Source of the DNA: Yoonia vestfoldensis SKA53
GTDB taxonomy: Bacteria; Pseudomonadota; Alphaproteobacteria; Rhodobacterales; Rhodobacteraceae
DNA: 64,000 bases
Reading direction: 5' to 3'
NCBI RefSeq assembly: GCF_000152785.1
Contig: NZ_CH672414.1
Location: 215,615 to 279,614 of the forward strand
Position 1 is the stretch's first letter, and the number at the start of each line of letters is the position of its first letter. Positions 36,449 to 46,145 of this stretch are shown here, one piece after another. The notes beneath the pieces were generated by a model that saw only the letters and a list, made by a program, of their open reading frames with translations, was not told the DNA's origin and made no database searches. Made by a program: the position numbers and the translations under genes.

Positions 36449-38005
36449 ATGAGAGATTTTCGAAACACGCTGGCATTGGCCGTCTGTCTGTTCGCAGCTT
36501 CCGGTGCCGCCATGGCACAGGATGTCACGATCTCCAGCAAGGACAAAGCCGTCACGATTACAGGAACCCTCGTTTCCTTTGACGATGAAACCTATCTTCT
36601 GGACACCGAAATCGGCCAGTTGCGGTTATCGCGCCTGGCAACGGATTGTCTGGGCGCGGCCTGCCCGCAGACCATCGTCACCCTTGATCTTGATGTTGCC
36701 GTGACCGAAGCGCAGACTGCGTCGCTGCTGCAGGCACTGGTCAACGGTTTTGCTGGGCTACGCGGCCTGTCGGGCCTGTCCATGCCTGACAACACGGGTG
36801 TGGTGGCACGGATCGACATGCTGAACATTCAGACCAATAGTGCTGCGGGTGTGGTCAATGTCGCCGTGCAAGGCGCCGACGCTACCTTTGTGCAGCTCGT
36901 GCAGAACGATATCGACTTGGCGCTGACCAAAGTGCCGGTGCCAGCCGCCATCGCCCAAAGCGTGGTTGTCGCCGGTGGCACCGACCTGCGTGACCTGAGC
37001 CGTGAACGGGTCGTGGCGCTGGATGCGCTCGTGCCGATCGTCCACCCAGCCAACACATTGCGGTCGGTATCGCTTGCCGAACTTGCGTTGGTCGCCTCTG
37101 GCCGCATCACCAATTGGGCCGAGCTTGGCGGTGACAATGCGCCGATCCGGATGCTGTTGCCTGCGCAAGGGGGGTCTGTCGATACCGCCTTTGGCGAACT
37201 TGTGCTGGACCCCAACCGTGCGCGCCTGCGCGCCAACGCCGAGCGGGTCAGCGATGATAGCGCGGTCGCGGCTGCCGTTATGGCCGATCCCAATGCGATC
37301 GCGATCGCCACGCTGGCCAATGCCGGTGATGCAGAAATCCTGCCGATCCGGCAGACCTGCGGACCACTGGCCTATGCGACCGATTTCGCGATCAAGGCCG
37401 AAGAATATCCGCTCAGCCGCCGCGTGTTCGCCTATGCCGGTGACGCGGTGATGTCGGGGACGCAGGCGGCGTTCATTGATTTCATGACATCACCCGCAGC
37501 CCAGCCGATGATCCAGGCTGTGGGCTATGTCGATCAAAGTGTTGTCGCCCAGCCGATCAGCCTGCAAGGCACGCGCATGACGGCGGCAATCTTGTCGGCC
37601 AGCACGGGGGCGACGCTGGCCGCCGTGCAGAACCTGTCACGGGACCTTGCCACGGCGGACCGTTTGTCCACGACGTTCCGTTTTGCCTCTGGCTCGGCCA
37701 ATCTGGACAACAAGGCGCTCGAAGACGTGCAGCGGATGGTCGATTTCCTCAACAGCCCCGCGGCGCGCAACCGCGAGATCCTGATCATCGGCTTTACCGA
37801 TGACGTGGGCCGGTTTGACCTGAACGAACGTCTGGCGCTGCTGCGTGCGGGTTCGGTGCGCAACGCGCTGGTGACTGCTTTGGGCGGTGACGTGCTGGCG
37901 GGGCGGACCTCTGTTGCGTCTTACGGGCCGCTTGCCCCTGTGGGCTGCAACGATACCGCCGACGGGCGCGAAAGTAACCGGCGTGTCGAGATCTGGCTGC
38001 GCTAG
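36449..38005 (+). CDS. PstS-like substrate-binding protein fused to OmpA C-terminal domain
   Basis: A 518-residue exported protein. Signal peptide residues 1-24 (ends GAAMAQ). Residues 25-75 form a small domain (VTISSKDKAVTITGTLVSFDDETYLLDT). Residues 110-375 resemble a phosphate-type binding protein (RVVALDALVPIVHP, GRITNWAELGG, FIDFMTSPAAQPMI). Residues 405-518 are an OmpA-like peptidoglycan-binding domain (FRFASGSANLDNKALEDV, IIGFTDDVGRFDLNERLALLRAGSV, ESNRRVEIWLR). GAAGAGG is seven bases before this ATG. The fusion probably anchors a binding or sensing domain to the wall. No pst permease genes follow. Confidence 0.85.
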   Translation: MRDFRNTLALAVCLFAASGAAMAQDVTISSKDKAVTITGTLVSFDDETYLLDTEIGQLRLSRLATDCLGAACPQTIVTLDLDVAVTEAQTASLLQALVNGFAGLRGLSGLSMPDNTGVVARIDMLNIQTNSAAGVVNVAVQGADATFVQLVQNDIDLALTKVPVPAAIAQSVVVAGGTDLRDLSRERVVALDALVPIVHPANTLRSVSLAELALVASGRITNWAELGGDNAPIRMLLPAQGGSVDTAFGELVLDPNRARLRANAERVSDDSAVAAAVMADPNAIAIATLANAGDAEILPIRQTCGPLAYATDFAIKAEEYPLSRRVFAYAGDAVMSGTQAAFIDFMTSPAAQPMIQAVGYVDQSVVAQPISLQGTRMTAAILSASTGATLAAVQNLSRDLATADRLSTTFRFASGSANLDNKALEDVQRMVDFLNSPAARNREILIIGFTDDVGRFDLNERLALLRAGSVRNALVTALGGDVLAGRTSVASYGPLAPVGCNDTADGRESNRRVEIWLR

Positions 38006-38095
38006 GCCGCTGGACCGTTTGGTACCCTATTTTGGCATAATCCTGCGGGCCAAGGACAGGGTCCAGCCCGGCAAGCGACCAAAGGAAGAACAACG

Positions 38096-39131
38096 ATGAA
38101 ACGCAGAACTCTATTCGGCGCTGGTTTGGGTGCGATGGTGGTCGCGGGGCAGCCAGCGCGGGCGCAGGCCGGCCTGTCCTTGTCGCTTGTCACTGACCGG
38201 CCGGACGCGGCGCGCGGGCTTGTGGCGCGCCTTGCGGCGGTATCAGGTGGCACGATTGCGCTCAATGTCACACAAAGGCCATCCACCGATGCTGCCGCGT
38301 TCCTGCAGCTTGTGTCGTCGGGCGCGGCGGATATCTACCTGTCCGCCACAGAGGCCTTTGTTGGCAGCAACCCTGCTTTTGGCATCTTTTCTGCCATGCC
38401 CGGCGGTATGAGCCCAAGTGAGCTTGAAGGCTGGATGTCCGCCGGTGATGGCAGGTTTCCTGCTGGACCTGCTGGGTATGGAACACGGCATAAAGGCCTT
38501 TATGATCGGCGATGACGGCCCCTTGCCGCTGTGGTCCAAGGCCCCGTTGACCGGCCTCGACGATCTGACCGGCGCGGCTGTGGGGTCGGTCGGGCTGGGG
38601 GTCCATGCGATGCGTGCGTTGGGTGTCGGCACTGTCGTGGACATCCGCGCCGAAGCCGTCGATCTGGCCAGTCTTGATGTGTTCGAAGGGCTGAGCGTGG
38701 CGCAGATGGAAAGCGCCGGCTTGCTTGCGAGCTTTGCGCATATGACCACACCGAATGCGGGCCGGCGCACTGCAGCCTTGTCGGTCGGGATCAACCTGAG
38801 GACCTGGAACGCGCTGTCGGACGCCCAAAAAGCCATCGTGGAACGTTGCATTATGGCTGAACATGGCCTGAACCGGACGATTTCGATGCATCAAAGCGCC
38901 CTGACCCTGCAGGCTGCAGGCGCGGCGATCAACCGCCATGCCATGCCCACCGATATCTGGGATGCGCAGATCGCGGCAGCCAATCAGGTAATGTCGGATA
39001 TTTTTGCTGCCAGCACGCTCGATGCCGATGTGGCCGGTGGGTATCTTTTCTTTATCAGCGATGTCGCTGGCTGGAGCGAGATTGGCGAGGCCGCTTTTGT
39101 TGCGGCCCGCAAAGGGGCGCTGGGACAATGA
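38096..39131 (+). pseudogene. TRAP-type substrate-binding protein, frameshifted
   Basis: Two frames together give one DctP-family protein. Frame 1 starts at 38096 with a signal peptide (MKRRTLFGAGLGAMVVAGQPARA^QA) and reads to SAMPGGMSPSELEGWMSAGDG near 38455. The sequence resumes in another frame as FLLDLLGMEHGIKAFMIGDDGPLPLWSK and continues to 39131. The shift fits one extra base at about 38450-38462. Either the gene is inactivated or the base is a sequencing error. A second binding protein follows with an ATGA overlap. Confidence 0.8.
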
Positions 39132-40282
39132 CAGATGCAGCGAAAGACAAGACCATGCTGAACGCGCCATCAACCGCCAAGGCCATGTCGCGCAGGCGTG
39201 CCTTGCTTGGCTGTGGTGCGGCGCTGACAGGGGCTGCGGCCTTGGCCGCCCCCGCGATCGCGCAGGGTGCGCCACGCATCTTGCGCCTAGCCTCGTCCTG
39301 GCCTGCCGGGCTGGGCGGTCTGGCCGACAGCGCCACGCGTCTGGCCGAGCAGATCAACATCGTCTCTGACGGGCGCTATCATATCGAATTGTACTGGCCG
39401 GGCGAATTGGTGCCGGCTTTTGGCGTGCATGACGCAGTCGGCGCGGGCGAGGTCGATCTTTACCATTCCGCCGAATATTATTTCCAGAACAAGCACCGCG
39501 GCTTTAACTTTTTCACCACCGTGCCTTTGGGGCTGACAACGCCGGAACAGACTGCTTGGACAAAGTTTGGCGGTGGGCAGGCGTTATGGGACGAATTGAA
39601 CGCGCGCTATAACGTCAAGGCGATTGCCTGCGGTGGCACGGGTATCCAGATGGGCGGCTGGTTTAACAAAGAGATCCTGACCACCGATGATTTTGAAGGC
39701 CTGATCATGCGTCTGCCCGGCCTTGGGGCGCAGGTGCTGGCCGCGATGGGCGCGACCGCTGTCAGCCTGCCCGCCGACGGGATCGTCTCTGCCTTGTTCG
39801 AAGGCTCGATCGACGCGACCGAATGGGTCGGCCCTTACAATGACCTGCAATTCGGGTTCCAGAAATTGCTGACGACCTATATTTACCCCGGCTTTCACGA
39901 GCCTGGCACAATGGCATCTTTTGGCATGAACCTCGATCTGTGGAACAGCCTTGACGCACGGGACCGGGCCTTGTTCGAAACCATCTGTGATGCGGAACTG
40001 ACGTCGCATACGGCGGATTTCTATGGCAACAACGGGATCGCGCTGGTCCAGTTGCTGGCAGAATCCGGGGTCCAGCCGACACGTCTGCCAGATGATGTCT
40101 GGAACGAATTGTCGCGCGTGTCCTTTGATGTCACCGCAAGCGTGGCCAATGACGATGATTTGGGCCGCCGCATCGTGGAAAGCTATGAGGCCTATCGCGC
40201 GCTGGTCAACGGCGCAGGCGCGATCAGCCAGACCGAATATTTCGCGCGCCGCGGTGCGGTCGATTTGTTCGCTGATCTGTGA
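39128..40282 (+). CDS. TRAP transporter substrate-binding protein (DctP family)
   Basis: A 384-residue binding protein with a twin-arginine-like leader (SRRRALLGCGAALTGAAALAAPAIAQ, about residues 21-46). RILRLASSWPAGLGG, GAGEVDLYHSAEYYFQNKHRGFNFFTTVPLGLT and a TMASFGMNLDLWNSL region fit TRAP DctP proteins. No DctQ or DctM membrane genes are adjacent. It overlaps the preceding frameshifted homologue by four bases. The ligand is unknown. Confidence 0.87.
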   Translation: MTDAAKDKTMLNAPSTAKAMSRRRALLGCGAALTGAAALAAPAIAQGAPRILRLASSWPAGLGGLADSATRLAEQINIVSDGRYHIELYWPGELVPAFGVHDAVGAGEVDLYHSAEYYFQNKHRGFNFFTTVPLGLTTPEQTAWTKFGGGQALWDELNARYNVKAIACGGTGIQMGGWFNKEILTTDDFEGLIMRLPGLGAQVLAAMGATAVSLPADGIVSALFEGSIDATEWVGPYNDLQFGFQKLLTTYIYPGFHEPGTMASFGMNLDLWNSLDARDRALFETICDAELTSHTADFYGNNGIALVQLLAESGVQPTRLPDDVWNELSRVSFDVTASVANDDDLGRRIVESYEAYRALVNGAGAISQTEYFARRGAVDLFADL

Positions 40283-40285
40283 TGA

Positions 40286-40320
40286 AAAAGCCTTGGCGCG
40301 GTGGTGCGCCAAGGCCTGAC
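40286..40320. terminator. bidirectional terminator between TRAP gene and metG
   Basis: GCCTTGGCGC (40290-40299) and GCGCCAAGGC (40306-40315) form a ten-base-pair stem. On the minus strand TTTTT follows, ending metG; on the plus strand a shorter T-run comes after five bases. Confidence 0.9.
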
Positions 40321-40334
40321 CTTTTAGCGGATCA

Positions 40335-42047
40335 TCAGGTCCGCACGCCTGCAAACCGTTCCGCCCAATCGGCGCGTTCGTCATCCGTGATCTTGCGGAA
40401 CAGGTTGTCCGGCACGCTAAACGCATGACCAGCGGGCAGGGCGGTTAGGGCCGCGCCGATATCGTCCGGCCAATCGGCATCATCGGTCTGCATCGCCTCT
40501 AGCAAGAGCTTGCTGGCATCGGGGATAAAGGGCGCGGACAGCACGGCATAAAGACGGATCAGGTTCAGCCCCAGCCGGACCTGCATCGCCGCCATGTCGG
40601 GGTCGGTCTTGATTGTGGTCCAAGGTGCGTTGGCTTGCAGGTATTCATTGCCCAGCACCCAGATCGCACGCAGCTCTGCCGCGGCCTTGCGGACTTCAAT
40701 GGCGTCCATATGGCCTTGATAAGCGGTCAGGCGTTGGGTCAGGGCGGCGATCAGCGCGTGTTCCGGTGCGCCGTGCTCGCCCCCTGCGGGGATGGTCTCG
40801 CTGAACTTTGACCGGCAGAATTTGGTGATTCGGCTGACGAAATTGCCCAGCACATCGGCCAGATCCTTGTTCACATCCTGCTGGAACGCGTCCCATGTGA
40901 ATTCGGCATCCGATGTTTCGGGCGCATGCGACAGCAACCACCAGCGCCAGTAATCGGACGGCAGGATGTCCAGCGCCTGATCCATGAACACACCGCGTCC
41001 GCGCGAGGTGCTGAACTGGCCGCCGTCATAGTTGAGGTAATTAAAGGATTTGATGTAATCCACCAGCTTCCAAGGTTGCTGCGTACCCATGATCGTGGCC
41101 GGGAACGACAGGGTGTGGAACGGCACGTTATCCTTGCCCATGAACTGGGTGTAACGCACGTCACCCGCGCCTTTGTCGGTGCGCCACCAGCGTTCCCAAT
41201 CATTGCCTTTGCCCGCATCCTGCCATTCCTGCGCGCAGGCGATATATTCGATGGGGGCATCGAACCAGACATAGAACACCTTGCCTTCCATGCCGGGCCA
41301 GTCCTGATCGCCCTTGCGCACGGGGATACCCCAATCAAGGTCGCGCGTGATGCCACGATCTTGCAATCCGTCACCATCGTTAAGCCATTTTTTTGCAATG
41401 GATGTCGTCAGGATTGGCCAGTCTTTCTTGCTGTCGATCCAGTCGGCCAGCGCAGCTTTCAGTTCCGATTGGCGCAGATACAGATGCTTGGTCGTGCGGA
41501 CCTCCAGATCAGTGGCCCCCGAAATGGTAGAGCGCGGATTGATCAGGTCGGTCGGGTCAAGCTGCTTGGTGCAATTGTCGCATTGATCGCCGCGCGCGCT
41601 GTCGAACCCGCAATTGGGGCAGGTGCCTTCGATATAGCGGTCGGGCAGGAACCGGCCATCGGTGACGGAATAAACCTGATCTTCGGTCACTTCGCGGATC
41701 AGGCCCATCTCGGCCAGACGGCCTGCCATGGCTTGCGTCAATTTGTGGTTCTGCGGGCTGGAGGACCGGCCGAAATGATCGAACGACAGACCGAACCCGT
41801 CCGCGATGCGCGCCTGCACGGCGTGCATTTCGGCGCAATAGGCCGCGACGGGCTTGCCCGCCTTGGCAGCAGCCAGTTCGGCGGGGGTGCCATGCTCGTC
41901 GGTGGCACATAAAAACAACACTTCATGCCCGCGCTTGCGCAGGTAGCGGGCATAAAGATCGGCGGGCAACTGGCTGCCGACAAGATTGCCCAGGTGCTTG
42001 ATCCCGTTGATATAGGGAATGGCGGAAGTGATCAGATGGCGGGCCAT
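40335..42047 (-). CDS. metG: methionyl-tRNA synthetase
   Basis: A 570-residue class I synthetase. The HIGH-type motif is HLGN in [15 protein letters not shown] zinc knuckle [17 protein letters not shown] is at about 140-156. The KMSKS-type loop reads [11 protein letters not shown], a variant with Gln in the first Lys position. The anticodon-binding helical domain ends near the C terminus, and no C-terminal EMAP/tRNA-binding domain is present. [12 protein letters not shown] is the family start. Confidence 0.96.
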   Translation of the reverse strand: MARHLITSAIPYINGIKHLGNLVGSQLPADLYARYLRKRGHEVLFLCATDEHGTPAELAAAKAGKPVAAYCAEMHAVQARIADGFGLSFDHFGRSSSPQNHKLTQAMAGRLAEMGLIREVTEDQVYSVTDGRFLPDRYIEGTCPNCGFDSARGDQCDNCTKQLDPTDLINPRSTISGATDLEVRTTKHLYLRQSELKAALADWIDSKKDWPILTTSIAKKWLNDGDGLQDRGITRDLDWGIPVRKGDQDWPGMEGKVFYVWFDAPIEYIACAQEWQDAGKGNDWERWWRTDKGAGDVRYTQFMGKDNVPFHTLSFPATIMGTQQPWKLVDYIKSFNYLNYDGGQFSTSRGRGVFMDQALDILPSDYWRWWLLSHAPETSDAEFTWDAFQQDVNKDLADVLGNFVSRITKFCRSKFSETIPAGGEHGAPEHALIAALTQRLTAYQGHMDAIEVRKAAAELRAIWVLGNEYLQANAPWTTIKTDPDMAAMQVRLGLNLIRLYAVLSAPFIPDASKLLLEAMQTDDADWPDDIGAALTALPAGHAFSVPDNLFRKITDDERADWAERFAGVRT

Positions 42048-42183
42048 GCGACGTCCTTGCAAAGTTTCGCCCCTGCATAACCATGTCACGCAGCAGACGC
42101 CAGATGCGCGACATCTGTTGCGCCGCAGCATCTTGGGGTTTACACAGTCCTCACAGACCATTTTCAACAAAAGGTTGCCATCG

Positions 42184-42648
42184 ATGAGACTACTTGCCGC
42201 CGTTGTCACTGCCCTGACCCTTGCCAACCCTTTGCACGCGCTTGAAGGCTATGGCGCCATTGGTGGCGATTACGCGCTGCCGCATGCGGGGTCTTCTGAT
42301 ATGCTGATCAGCGTTCTTGGCGGTGTTACCACGGCTGATGCGCCGCTTGCCTTTGGCGCGGAGGCTGAATTCGGGCTGGCGCTGGGCGCGAGCAGCGATT
42401 TCAACACCCGCCGCCTGCGCGGTGTGGCACGGTATGATTTCGGCACTGTCACGGCATTTGGTGCCGCTGGTGTGGATCAATTCGTCTATGATAATGTGAC
42501 CGATACGGGGCTGAGCCTTGGTCTTGGCGGTGAATTCGAGCTGCAGGGCAACATGGCGCTGCGCGGCGAATTTATTCGGTCCTTTATCCGGGACGGCGAT
42601 ACCGAGAATACGACGACCACCCGTCTGGGTCTGGTCTACCGTTTCTGA
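42184..42648 (+). CDS. small outer-membrane beta-barrel-like protein
   Basis: A 154-residue exported protein: signal peptide [19 protein letters not shown]^LE, then alternating short strands ([66 protein letters not shown]), ending in LGLVYRF with the C-terminal Phe typical of barrel proteins. Probably an eight-stranded barrel. Function is unknown. It is divergent from metG. Confidence 0.68.
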   Translation: MRLLAAVVTALTLANPLHALEGYGAIGGDYALPHAGSSDMLISVLGGVTTADAPLAFGAEAEFGLALGASSDFNTRRLRGVARYDFGTVTAFGAAGVDQFVYDNVTDTGLSLGLGGEFELQGNMALRGEFIRSFIRDGDTENTTTTRLGLVYRF

Positions 42649-42662
42649 TCGCGGATAAAATC

Positions 42663-43703
42663 ATGCAAAAGATCGCGCTTGGCGGCAGTGACATCATGGT
42701 CACTGACTGCTGTCTTGGCACCATGACCTTTGGCAATCAGACCGACCGCGCCGATGCTTATGCCCAGATCGACATGGCGCTGGATGCGGGGATCAATTTC
42801 CTCGACACTGCGGAAATGTATCCGGTCAACCCGATCCGCGCCGAAACCGTGGGCCTGTCGGAAACCATCGTCGGCGAATGGATCGCCAAGACCGGCCGCC
42901 GCTCTGAGGTGGTGATTGCCACCAAGGTGTCGGGGAACAACCCTGGCTGGGTGCGCGAGGGGTATGGCTATGACGGGGCGGTGATCCGGCAGACGGTGGA
43001 TGCATCCCTGCGCCGGTTGCAGACCGATGTGATCGACCTTTACCAGATGCATTGGCCTGAACGGGGGTCTTATGCGTTTCGCCAGAACTGGACCTATGAT
43101 CCGTCGGGGCAGGACCGCCAGCAGACGATGGATCATATGCTCGACGTTCTGTCCGCACTGGACGATTGCGTCAAGGCCGGCAAGATCCGCGCGATCGGCA
43201 TGAGCAACGAAAGCGCCTGGGGCATGACCAAGTGGATCGACCAGGCGACAGCTGCCGGTTTGCCACGTATGGTATCGGTGCAGAATGAATATTCGCTGCT
43301 GTTCCGGCTTTATGACACCGATATGGCCGAAATGGCGGTGAACGAGGATGTGACGCTATTGGCCTATTCGCCCTTGGCCTGCGGATTGCTGACTGGCAAG
43401 TATCAACACGATGTGCCTGCAGGCAGCCGTTTGTCGATCAACGGCAATCTGGGCGGGCGGATGACGCCGCGCACCTTGCCGGTGACGCAGGTCTATCTGG
43501 ATCTGGCCCGCGACCATGGCGTTGATCCGGTGCATATGGCGATGGCCTGGCAGGCGACGCGGCCGTTCCCGGTTTCTGCGATTTTTGGCGCCACCAACAC
43601 GGGCCAGTTGGCGCATATTCTTGCCGGGCGCGATACGATGCTGACGGATGAGCTTTTGGCCGCGATTGGGGCGGCGCATAGAGCGCACCCGCTGCCCTAT
43701 TGA
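42663..43703 (+). CDS. aldo/keto reductase, Tas-like
   Basis: A 346-residue NADPH-dependent aldo/keto reductase. The tetrad is visible: Asp in NFLDTAEMYP, Tyr in the same motif, Lys in IATKVSGN and His in LYQMHWPER. The IGMSNESAWGMTKW and LLAYSPLACGLLTGKY segments fit the Tas/YghZ branch. The substrate is unknown. It lies 14 bases after the barrel gene and may be cotranscribed. Confidence 0.9.
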   Translation: MQKIALGGSDIMVTDCCLGTMTFGNQTDRADAYAQIDMALDAGINFLDTAEMYPVNPIRAETVGLSETIVGEWIAKTGRRSEVVIATKVSGNNPGWVREGYGYDGAVIRQTVDASLRRLQTDVIDLYQMHWPERGSYAFRQNWTYDPSGQDRQQTMDHMLDVLSALDDCVKAGKIRAIGMSNESAWGMTKWIDQATAAGLPRMVSVQNEYSLLFRLYDTDMAEMAVNEDVTLLAYSPLACGLLTGKYQHDVPAGSRLSINGNLGGRMTPRTLPVTQVYLDLARDHGVDPVHMAMAWQATRPFPVSAIFGATNTGQLAHILAGRDTMLTDELLAAIGAAHRAHPLPY

Positions 43704-43741
43704 AGCGGTGATCCGGTCCCCCAAGCGGGACCGGAGCGCGC

Positions 43742-43775
43742 CGCGCGGGAGTATTTTTGGAAATAAGAAGTCAGG
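43742..43775 (+). repeat. recurrent intergenic motif, family A, copy 3
   Basis: CGCGCGGGAGTATTTTTGGA followed by AATAAGAAGTCAGG. It ends at the Shine-Dalgarno (AGGGG) of the lipocalin gene, so the repeat forms that gene's immediate 5' region. Confidence 0.72.
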
Positions 43776-43782
43776 GGCCATT

Positions 43783-44328
43783 TTGCGCAACTTCGTGATG
43801 ATGGCGGTCCTGTTGGCGGGCTGTGCGGGACACCCCGGAGAGCCGCGCGGCGCGCTGTTCGAGGTGTACCGCGATACATCCGTGCCTTTGTCGTCCAAGG
43901 CCGTCTTTGAGCCCGCGCGCTTTTTGGGAACATGGTACGAGGTTGCGCGCTATCCGGTGCCGTTCGAGGCGGGTTGCGTCGGGGTCACGGCGGAATATGG
44001 CGCGCTGCCGGACGGGCGGATTTCGGTGCGCAACACCTGCCGTAAGCCTGATGGCACGGTCCGGTCGGTGATTGAAGGTGCTGCTGATATCGTCGGGCCG
44101 GGGCGGTTGAAGGTCAGGTTTGCATCGGTGCCGTTTGTTGGCGCTGATCTTTGGGTGCTGTGGGCAGATGAAACCTATCGCACGGTGGTATTGGGCGCGC
44201 CGGATGGCCGGTCAGGCTGGATCCTGAACCGCGATCCGGTGATCCCTGCCGACAGGCTGGCCGCAGCGCGCGCGATGCTGGCGTTCAACGGCTATGATCT
44301 GGGCCGTCTGATGCTGGTTCAGCCGTAG
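43783..44328 (+). CDS. blc: lipocalin family lipoprotein
   Basis: A 181-residue Blc-type lipocalin. A TTG start with AGGGG five bases upstream gives the leader LRNFVMMAVLLAGC, with lipobox LAGC. FLGTWYEVARYPVPFEAGCVGVTAEY is the lipocalin GxW signature, and VIEGAADIVGPGRLKVRF and YRTVVLGAPDGRSGWILNRDP follow the family. It should bind lipids at the outer membrane. An ATG start at 43798 would give a weaker leader. Its 3' end overlaps the convergent XRE gene by 44 bases. Confidence 0.88.
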   Translation: MRNFVMMAVLLAGCAGHPGEPRGALFEVYRDTSVPLSSKAVFEPARFLGTWYEVARYPVPFEAGCVGVTAEYGALPDGRISVRNTCRKPDGTVRSVIEGAADIVGPGRLKVRFASVPFVGADLWVLWADETYRTVVLGAPDGRSGWILNRDPVIPADRLAAARAMLAFNGYDLGRLMLVQP

Positions 44329-45184
44329 CGGCAAGGCGGATCAGCGCGTCGAAATGCGCGGCCATATCGCCTTGGCCGATCTTGCTGCCGCGCACCAGCA
44401 TGTCGAAATGCCGCGTGATCGCCGTGACCCGTTCGGTGTCGCGAAAGGCGATGTAATTGCGCCCCAGATAGATCACCGCCAGAAGCGGCCCAAAGACCGT
44501 GACTGGTGCGGAGTAGACCGCGCGCTTGTCAAACAGATGCAGCCGCAGGGCAGGGTAAAGCTGGTCATGCAGATCGCGGAAGCGGCGCAGCTGGTCCTGC
44601 CGGACGTCGACAGGCAGGCCCGCGTAATAGCCTTGGCCGCGCGCGAAACTGTCCAGTTCTGACAGCGGCAGTGCGATTTCGTAATCTGATTTCGACTGCT
44701 GCATCCAGCCCAGCCGGTCTGCACTGGCCCCGATCGCCTGCTCGATCGTCTTGCCCACCGCAGGCGCATATTCCCAGCGCAGCATATCGGTGGTTTTGAG
44801 CATATCGGGCAGACCCGATGGCACATGGCGGATCTTGTAGCCTGCGGCCTCTTGGTGCCAGGCGAAGATCTGGTCGTCGCCCATGGCGCGTGATGCCTCT
44901 GGCATGGAAATCGCGGCCGCGACCAGAGCGGCGGCCTGTTCGGGGAAATCGGACAGGCCCAAAAGCCAATCCGCGCTGACACCAAGGGCTGCTGAACATT
45001 CCGCGACAAGTTGCGCATTGGGCAGCCGCGCGCCCTGATCCTTGAGCAGTTGCGACAGGGTCGAGCGGTCAACGCCGGTCCAGCGCGCGAGCGCTGCCTG
45101 CTTGATGCCGGTCCGGTCCATCGCTGCGACCAGCCGGTCACGGAACAGCCGTGCCCGGTCACGTTTGTCGATTTTTCGCATCAT
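44285..45184 (-). CDS. XRE-family transcriptional regulator
   Basis: A 299-residue regulator with an N-terminal Cro/CI helix-turn-helix (FRDRLVAAMDRTGIKQAALARWTGVDRSTLSQLL...GVSADWLLGLSD). The remaining 200 residues form a sensor-like domain that I do not recognise. It is divergent from a fatty acid desaturase; the 82-base gap carries an inverted repeat GTGAT-N4-ATCAC. Autoregulation and control of the desaturase are plausible. Confidence 0.85.
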   Translation of the reverse strand: MMRKIDKRDRARLFRDRLVAAMDRTGIKQAALARWTGVDRSTLSQLLKDQGARLPNAQLVAECSAALGVSADWLLGLSDFPEQAAALVAAAISMPEASRAMGDDQIFAWHQEAAGYKIRHVPSGLPDMLKTTDMLRWEYAPAVGKTIEQAIGASADRLGWMQQSKSDYEIALPLSELDSFARGQGYYAGLPVDVRQDQLRRFRDLHDQLYPALRLHLFDKRAVYSAPVTVFGPLLAVIYLGRNYIAFRDTERVTAITRHFDMLVRGSKIGQGDMAAHFDALIRLAATAEPASDGPDHSR

Positions 45185-45186
45185 TG

Positions 45187-45200
45187 GTGATCTATATCAC
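45187..45200. promoter_or_regulatory. candidate operator for the XRE regulator
   Basis: GTGATCTATATCAC is an inverted repeat (GTGAT-N4-ATCAC) three bases upstream of the XRE start codon, inside the regulator-desaturase divergent spacer. A nearby TGATTTTTGTGA may be a second half-site pair. Confidence 0.45.
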
Positions 45201-45266
45201 ACATACTGATTTTTGTGAACCAGTCACGACATTCACCCGTCCTTTGGCCCGGCGTAGCGTCGCGGT

Positions 45267-46145
45267 ATGAAAACACGCGCTTTTTCCCGCATTGCATGGC
45301 CCACCCTTTGCCTGATCCTTGGCTGCTATACCGTCTGGGGGGCGGCACTCTGGCTGTTGCCGCTGCCGTTGGGTGTGATCGTGGCGGGGTTGGCCATCGC
45401 GTTGCATTCCTCGCTGCAGCATGAGGCAATCCATGGCCATCCGTTCGGGGTGCAATGGATCAACGATCTGCTGGTCTGGCCGCCGCTGACGCTGGTCATT
45501 CCCTATGCCCGTTTTGCTGCGACGCACCGCGCGCATCATCATGACGCTGTCATCACCGACCCTTATGATGATCCTGAAAGCAATTATCTGGACCCTGCGG
45601 TCTGGGACCGGTTGCCGCGCATCCTGCAGGTCGTGCTGGGGTGGAACAACACGCTGGCGGGGCGGCTTTTGTTGGGGCCGCTGCTGGGGACGGTCGGATT
45701 CGGGATCTGCGAATGGCGGCAGGGGACGGCCGCGCTTGGCCGCGCATGGCTGCTGCATCTGCTGGTCATGGTGGCGATGCTGGCGCTGGTGGCGGCGTCA
45801 CCGATGCCGGTCTGGGCCTATCTGCTGGCGGCTTATCTGGGGCTGTCGCTGCTCAAGCTGCGGACCTTTCTGGAACATCAGGCCCATGCCCGCGCCAGTG
45901 GCCGCAGCGTCATTATCGAGGATCGCGGGCCGCTGGCATTTTTGTTTCTGAACAACAACCTGCATGTCGTGCATCATATGCATCCCGATGTGCCATGGTA
46001 TGCGCTGCCCGGCGTTTACCGCGCGCGCAAGGACCATTACCTGCGCCGCAACGGCGGCTATCTTTTCCGGTCATATGGCCAGATTTTCCGGCTGTATCTG
46101 TGGCGTGCCAAGGATCCAGTGCCGCATCCACTCTGGCCGCGTTAA
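45267..46145 (+). CDS. fatty acid desaturase
   Basis: A 292-residue membrane di-iron desaturase with three His boxes: HSSLQHEAIH (about 47-56), HRAHHH (about 88-93) and HVVHHMHP (about 233-240). Four to six hydrophobic segments surround them. Box spacing fits the bacterial fatty acid desaturase/beta-carotene hydroxylase superfamily. The exact substrate is not clear. Divergent control by the XRE gene is likely. Confidence 0.88.
   Translation: MKTRAFSRIAWPTLCLILGCYTVWGAALWLLPLPLGVIVAGLAIALHSSLQHEAIHGHPFGVQWINDLLVWPPLTLVIPYARFAATHRAHHHDAVITDPYDDPESNYLDPAVWDRLPRILQVVLGWNNTLAGRLLLGPLLGTVGFGICEWRQGTAALGRAWLLHLLVMVAMLALVAASPMPVWAYLLAAYLGLSLLKLRTFLEHQAHARASGRSVIIEDRGPLAFLFLNNNLHVVHHMHPDVPWYALPGVYRARKDHYLRRNGGYLFRSYGQIFRLYLWRAKDPVPHPLWPR

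Noticed and set aside
40960..41060. metG KMSKS loop reading QFSTS taken as a sign of inactivity
   Set aside because: The rest of the enzyme is intact, and KFSTS/related variants occur in functional methionyl-tRNA synthetases; it is also the only metG seen.
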